Positions 26,367 to 29,639 of a stretch of 29,639 nucleotides of DNA are shown piece after piece. The position numbers were made by a program, and so were the translations under genes. Location: the IMG/VR virus record IMGVR_UViG_3300022198_003486, positions 1 through 29,639 of that record, one strand, 5' to 3'. Under the pieces are notes generated by a model. That model searched no databases. It saw nothing but the letters and a program-made list of their open reading frames with translations, and was not told the DNA's origin. This DNA comes from a virus. Each line of letters opens with the position of its first letter. The first letter of the stretch is position 1.

Positions 26367-26738
26367 ATGAACTTCAAAAGAGATTTAGTTAAATACGTAA
26401 GAGACAAGGCTAAATCAAAATATAGAAAAGCAAATAATTGCTATATATGCGGCAGTACTGAGAACTTAGATTTTCATCATTATTACGGACTAACCGAACT
26501 ACTAGAAACTTGGCTAAGAAAGAAAAATATTATTATTAAGAATGAACAAGACATACTAGAGATTCGTGAAGTCTTTATTGATGAAAACTACGATAAAGTC
26601 TATAACGCTGCAGCAACTCTCTGCCATGCTCATCATTTACGACTACACTCAATTTATGGAAAACGACCCAAATTGACTACAGCAGAGAAACAAAGAAATT
26701 GGGTCGAGAAACAGAGAGACAAATATGGCATGGTATGA
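26367..26738 (+). CDS. HNH endonuclease
   Basis: A 123-aa protein with zinc pair CYIC (C25, C28), catalytic-type DFHHYYG (H37, H38) and LCHAHHLRLH (86-94), the HNH fold pattern. Such nucleases next to terminase and portal genes assist DNA cutting during packaging in many HK97-like phages; a free homing nuclease is the alternative, but there is no intron here. The gene end overlaps the portal start by 14 bases. Confidence 0.9.
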   Translation: MNFKRDLVKYVRDKAKSKYRKANNCYICGSTENLDFHHYYGLTELLETWLRKKNIIIKNEQDILEIREVFIDENYDKVYNAAATLCHAHHLRLHSIYGKRPKLTTAEKQRNWVEKQRDKYGMV

Positions 26739-27930
26739 CAGGTTTTTAGGAAGACGAGAGGAAAAACTTAATCCTGCTCAATATGTTATTTCCCGTGAAG
26801 AGGGAATAACTATTGATTCTCGTGAAATTCCTACTAATTATAGAAATGCATATGAACAACTAGAAATAGTTAATCGTGCTGTAAACATGATTGTTGACGA
26901 TGTTTCTGAAATTCCTTTCACAGTAGGTGAACAAATAGTAGGAGTTAATAACATCATAAAAAACATGCGTAGATCTAGGTTAGATTTACTTTTGAATAAG
27001 GAGCCAAATCCTTTTCAAGATGTAAGTACTTTTAAAAGAAACCTAATAATTGATCTACTCATAGATGGTAATATATTTATTTATTACGATGGAGCACATC
27101 TTTACCATCTACCTGCTGATAAAGTCACAATCTATTCAGACGATGAAACTTACGTAGAGAAATACTCATTTGACAATAGTATCGATTATAGCGTAAACGA
27201 AATTATACATATAAAAGAAAACAGTTTCAACTCCATTTATAGAGGTGTACCAAGATTAAAACCAGCATATAGAACTATGCAACTTTTAACCTCTATGAGA
27301 AACTTTCAAGATAACTTCTTTAAAAATGGAGCTGTACCAGGTTTAGTATTAAAATCACCAAACACTCTTTCTGAGAAAATAAAAGAAAGAATGTTACAAG
27401 CATGGAGTATTCGATATAATCCGAATACAGGAGGTAGAAGACCTCTTATTCTTGATGGGGGTTTAGAAGTTGATAATTTAACAAATATCAATTTCAAAGA
27501 ATTAGATTTTCAGGATTCTATCAAGGCAAGTGAAAGAGTAATTCTAGAAGCTATGGGTATTCCACCTATTCTTTTTGACGGTGGAAATAATGCGAATATT
27601 CGCCCAAACCATAGACTTTATTACTTAGAAACAGTATTGCCCGTAGTTAGAAAACTTAAATTTGCACTGGAAAGATTTTTTGGTTTTAATCTATCAGAAG
27701 ATGTAACAGGAGTACCTGCTTTACAACCAGAACTAAGAGATCAAGCAGCCTACTATGCAACACTTGTTAATACTGGAATACTTTCAGCAAATGAAGCAAG
27801 AAAGGCACTAGGCAAAGATCCTATAAAAGGGTTTGATGAACCAAGAGTACCTGCAAATATAGCAGGTTCTGCAGCAAACCCACAAGAAGGTGGAAGACCA
27901 GTTGAGACTCCGCCAAGCGAGGAAAATTAA
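26725..27930 (+). CDS. Portal protein (HK97-type)
   Basis: A 401-aa protein of normal length for the family. It contains AYEQLEIVNRAVNMIVDDVS, LLLNKEPNPFQDVSTFKRNL, DGNIFIYYDG and VNEIIHIKENSFNSIYRGVP, and ends with a proline-rich tail after ANEARKALGKDPI. It forms the dodecameric ring at one head vertex through which DNA enters and to which the neck attaches. Confidence 0.95.
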   Translation: MAWYDRFLGRREEKLNPAQYVISREEGITIDSREIPTNYRNAYEQLEIVNRAVNMIVDDVSEIPFTVGEQIVGVNNIIKNMRRSRLDLLLNKEPNPFQDVSTFKRNLIIDLLIDGNIFIYYDGAHLYHLPADKVTIYSDDETYVEKYSFDNSIDYSVNEIIHIKENSFNSIYRGVPRLKPAYRTMQLLTSMRNFQDNFFKNGAVPGLVLKSPNTLSEKIKERMLQAWSIRYNPNTGGRRPLILDGGLEVDNLTNINFKELDFQDSIKASERVILEAMGIPPILFDGGNNANIRPNHRLYYLETVLPVVRKLKFALERFFGFNLSEDVTGVPALQPELRDQAAYYATLVNTGILSANEARKALGKDPIKGFDEPRVPANIAGSAANPQEGGRPVETPPSEEN

Positions 27931-27931
27931 T

Positions 27932-28225
27932 ATGACAAAAGATATGATGGCAAAAGCATTATCAGAGTTTTTAGTAAAACGTAAAGTTGATACTATTTCT
28001 CTTTCAGACTATAAAGGTCTTGGTAATGATGTACCAGTAAAAGACTATCTTTTAAGAAGAGCATTTGGTAGTTGGACTAGAGTTTTATCTGCTATGCAGA
28101 AAAGATACCCAATTGATTTGGAAACTCTAGTAGCACCAGCACCTGCTCCAAAGCCAGCACCTAAAGTTACGCCTAAAAAAGTAACTACAAAGGTAACAAA
28201 AGTGGAGAAAGAAGATGTCAAATAA
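27932..28225 (+). CDS. Small protein between portal and protease, 97 aa
   Basis: Helical N-terminal two thirds (MMAKALSEFLVKRKVDTISL; LLRRAFGSWTRVLSAMQKRY) and a P/A/K-rich tail (APKPAPKVTPKKVTTK). GAGGA lies upstream of the ATG. In its first part the R-x-FGSW-x-x-x-L pattern recalls small homeodomain-like helices. Its role in head assembly or DNA contact is unknown. Confidence 0.7.
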   Translation: MTKDMMAKALSEFLVKRKVDTISLSDYKGLGNDVPVKDYLLRRAFGSWTRVLSAMQKRYPIDLETLVAPAPAPKPAPKVTPKKVTTKVTKVEKEDVK

Positions 28226-29639
28226 AATTTATCACTGGACAAGCACTTTTAAATCATTGGGTGAAACCGATGATGGAGGTGTAGAAATCAAAGGCTCTGC
28301 AAGTACTACAGCATTAGACAGAGCAGGCGATATTATAGAGTCAGAAGCTTGGACTAAAGGCGGATTAGAAAACTTTAAAAACAATCCAATCATTTTGTTT
28401 AATCACAACTATGATAAACCCATTGGTAGAGCAAAAGATATTCAAGTTACAGACAAAGGTTTAGAAATTTCAGCGAAAATTTCAAAAGCTGCTGGTGATG
28501 TAACACAACTAATTAAAGACGGAGTCCTTGGAGCATTTTCTGTTGGTTTCAGGTGCAAGGATTCTGAATACATGACTGAAACTGACGGATATAAAATTAA
28601 GGACGCAGAACTGTTCGAAGTGTCTGTAGTATCAGTGCCTTGTAACCAAGGGGCAACCTTTGGGTTATCAAAGTCATTTAATTCTATGGATGAATACAAT
28701 AAGTTTAAGCACACTTTTTATAAGGCTAACTCAAAAGATTCAGCAGACGCTGTTGAAATTGAGCAGCCAAACGGGGCATCAGCCCAAGTAATGGAGACTA
28801 CTATGTCAAATGAAAAACAAGCTCCTGTAAGCAAACCTGAGTTCGATCTTGAAGCATTTGCTAGAAAAGTGGCAGAAGATACTGCTGCTTCTATCGCAAT
28901 GAAACAAGCTGAGCAAAAGGCTGCTGAGCTAAAAGCTGCTGAAGAGGCTGCTGAAAAAGCTGCTCAAGAAGCTAAAGCTGAGGAAGCAAAACAGGAAGAG
29001 CAAAAAACTATCGTTCAAGCTGGATTATCTGGCGCCGAAAAACTTATGAATGAAGTTGAGAAAAGAGTGAAAGATGACTACTCTAATTTAGAGCAAGTTG
29101 TTAAGTCTCTCGAAGCTCAATTAGCTGAGAAATCAGAAGAAATCATGTCTATCAGAGAGTCAAAAAGACATTTTTCAGATAGAAAAGGTCAAGGCGATTG
29201 GAAAAAAGCTTTCGAACAAGATATTTTAGATGCTAAATTTGCAGGTCTTGCAACTGGTAAAGGTTGGGACAACAAATACGGTAGATCAGTAATGGAAAAA
29301 GTTAACGCCCATTCAGGTGTTGGTGTTTCCTCTGCTGACTTCGAGCAAATCGTATCTACAAACATTGAAAGAGATATTCAAAATGAATTAGTCTTGGCAC
29401 CTCTCTTTAGAGAAATCCCAATGACTTCTGCTAACATGATTATCCCAATTCTACCAGATAGCGGTTATGCTGAATTCCAGTCTAACCAAACAGCTTCTGG
29501 AAGTTCACCACACGGTAACTTAGCACAGAGAGGAGACACTTATGGTTCACCTTTCGGCGGGGTTGATCTAACAGAAAGAACTCTTTCAACCAAAAAACTT
29601 ATTTCACAATCTTACTTAGGTAACGAAACTGAAGAAGAT
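28215..29639 (+). CDS. Prohead protease-major capsid fusion (partial, runs off the window)
   Basis: One open frame of at least 475 codons with GGAG seven bases before the ATG. Residues 1-165 are an HK97-type prohead protease: LDRAGDIIESEAW, LFNHNYDKPIGRA (catalytic H), GAFSVGF (catalytic S) and FEVSVVSVPCN. Residues about 215-265 are an A/E/K coiled coil, equivalent to the scaffold delta domain. From about 310 comes the HK97-fold capsid (FEQIVSTNIERDIQNELVLA, FREIPMTSANMIIPILPDSG). An in-frame ATG at 28803 (residue 197) has its own GGAG at six bases, so a separate capsid product is likely. The 3' end lies outside the window. Confidence 0.9.
   Translation, partial: MSNKIYHWTSTFKSLGETDDGGVEIKGSASTTALDRAGDIIESEAWTKGGLENFKNNPIILFNHNYDKPIGRAKDIQVTDKGLEISAKISKAAGDVTQLIKDGVLGAFSVGFRCKDSEYMTETDGYKIKDAELFEVSVVSVPCNQGATFGLSKSFNSMDEYNKFKHTFYKANSKDSADAVEIEQPNGASAQVMETTMSNEKQAPVSKPEFDLEAFARKVAEDTAASIAMKQAEQKAAELKAAEEAAEKAAQEAKAEEAKQEEQKTIVQAGLSGAEKLMNEVEKRVKDDYSNLEQVVKSLEAQLAEKSEEIMSIRESKRHFSDRKGQGDWKKAFEQDILDAKFAGLATGKGWDNKYGRSVMEKVNAHSGVGVSSADFEQIVSTNIERDIQNELVLAPLFREIPMTSANMIIPILPDSGYAEFQSNQTASGSSPHGNLAQRGDTYGSPFGGVDLTERTLSTKKLISQSYLGNETEED

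Overview
The window is an AT-rich stretch of a tailed-phage genome (or prophage). It holds an HK97-type packaging and capsid module (small terminase candidate, large terminase, HNH nuclease, portal, protease-capsid fusion), phage-style strings of overlapping tiny genes, three tRNA genes and no integrase. The promoters are almost perfect sigma-70 sites (TTGACA, 16-18 bp, TATAAT). IscU, CsgF and CsgG match proteobacterial, especially gammaproteobacterial, proteins closely. With an Oar-type TonB-dependent receptor and lysine-rich small proteins of a kind I associate with marine phages, this suggests a phage of a marine gammaproteobacterium. The host is inferred.

Layout. (1) 52-4155, minus strand: one operon of about 15 small genes (MazG-like pyrophosphohydrolase, zinc-ribbon proteins, a helix-turn-helix protein, an Api92-like protein) ending in tRNA-Glu, tRNA-Asp and tRNA-Thr. 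(2) 4207-5670: a 1.25 kb gene-free segment with two near-duplicate promoters at one end, a terminator at the other, and many helices including two pseudoknots. It is best read as a very large structured non-coding RNA. (3) 5744-6721, minus: small genes with their own promoters, two of which place the transcript start exactly on the AUG. (4) 6830-7660: promoters, 13-bp repeats and GC-rich hairpins around one 44-codon gene. (5) 7655-9222, minus: a HAD phosphatase, a GIY-YIG-like protein and small proteins. (6) 9284-10520: a control region with helically phased repeats and dyad sites, then plus-strand small genes. (7) 10621-14010: a single-gene unit for a TonB-dependent receptor. (8) 14046-20726: one tightly overlapping operon: small terminase candidate, two related one-helix membrane proteins around an IscU scaffold, CsgF, CsgG, a curlin-like subunit, a FecR-domain protein, an unknown exported protein and a CHASE2 adenylate cyclase. 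(9) 20730-29639: small basic and structural proteins, large terminase, HNH nuclease, portal, and protease-capsid fusion (cut by the window edge).

How it fits together. Region 8 puts a curli-type outer-membrane secretion set (CsgG pore, CsgF adaptor, one curlin-like substrate) in the same message as a FecR-domain protein and a membrane cyclase, and the FecR protein ends in a curlin-like segment. I infer a phage-encoded surface-amyloid and second-messenger system made alongside packaging proteins. The receptor and IscU add outer-membrane uptake and iron-sulfur assembly. The large RNA and the recurrent leaderless genes are the other unusual traits.
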